Source: Chloroflexota bacterium (GTDB taxonomy: Bacteria; Chloroflexota; Anaerolineae; Anaerolineales; Villigracilaceae). Taken from it: 39,479 nucleotides of DNA. Location of the stretch: contig JAIOAQ010000028.1 of assembly GCA_019873735.1 (NCBI GenBank), forward strand, positions 1 through 39,479, read 5' to 3'. A model generated the notes under the pieces. It did no database searches. It was not told where the DNA came from and worked only from the letters and a program-made list of their open reading frames with translations. The position numbers and the translations under genes were made by a program. Below, piece after piece: positions 39,466-39,479 of this stretch. How positions within the stretch are numbered: the stretch's first letter is position 1; every line of letters begins with the position of its first letter.

Positions 39466-39479
39466 CAAAAATTCGGCTG

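Overview
The window looks like a chromosomal segment of a Chloroflexota bacterium, probably of the Anaerolineae type. This is inference from protein architectures, not from a marker tree: tandem NBR1-Ig-like secreted proteins, Thr/Pro-rich lipoprotein linkers, a DUF3048 protein carrying an SdrD/Cna-B-like insert, a membrane-anchored TAP-type hydrolase with a TPR-like head, and a SipW-type peptidase fused to a DUF5305-like domain. The sequence is moderately GC-rich. Most genes have a clear AGGAGG-like ribosome binding site, and several sit directly on a -10 box as if leaderless. No rRNA, CRISPR array, prophage or complete insertion sequence is visible.

Layout. 1-4324: end of an unidentified gene, a SpoU rRNA methyltransferase, then a 3-ketodihydrosphingosine-reductase-like SDR, a Bacteroidetes-like serine palmitoyltransferase and a DUF711 protein, together a candidate sphingoid-base locus. 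4325-8946: branched-chain aminotransferase behind a perfect hairpin, a perfect 37-nt palindrome, a two-HKD phospholipase D-like lipoprotein (minus), a small membrane protein and MurJ, and a DUF212 phosphatase-like membrane protein. 8943-10417 (minus): exonuclease VII, both subunits. 10502-12116: a HIT hydrolase and an EamA transporter bracketed by two miniature transposable elements with 8-bp target duplications and GTAA-type ends. 12203-16103: two exported proteins. 16122-18816 (minus): GyrA and tRNA-Leu(CAG). 19352-24015: CoaE with a GNAT-like tail, the c-di-AMP pair CdaA-CdaR, and Der. 24063-26504 (minus): a repeat-built NBR1-Ig-like exported protein. 26857-30448: Obg overlapping a NarL-type two-component system. 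30668-33184: a small exported protein, the SipW-DUF5305 fusion and an RTX-repeat protein, probably a surface-protein module. 33256-37920: malic enzyme-phosphotransacetylase fusion (minus), a ferritin-like/VIT1 membrane protein and a second alpha-oxoamine synthase. 38035-39380 (minus): rplT, rpmI and infC, where infC appears to start at AUA.

How they work together. Housekeeping genes (translation, replication, GTPases, peptidoglycan lipid flipping, CoA, c-di-AMP) are interleaved with genes for the cell envelope and exported proteins. The most interesting points are the KDSR-SPT-DUF711 cluster, the IS66-like miniature element pair, the SipW-DUF5305 module, the DUF3048 domain split by a Cna-B-like insertion, and the AUA start of infC.
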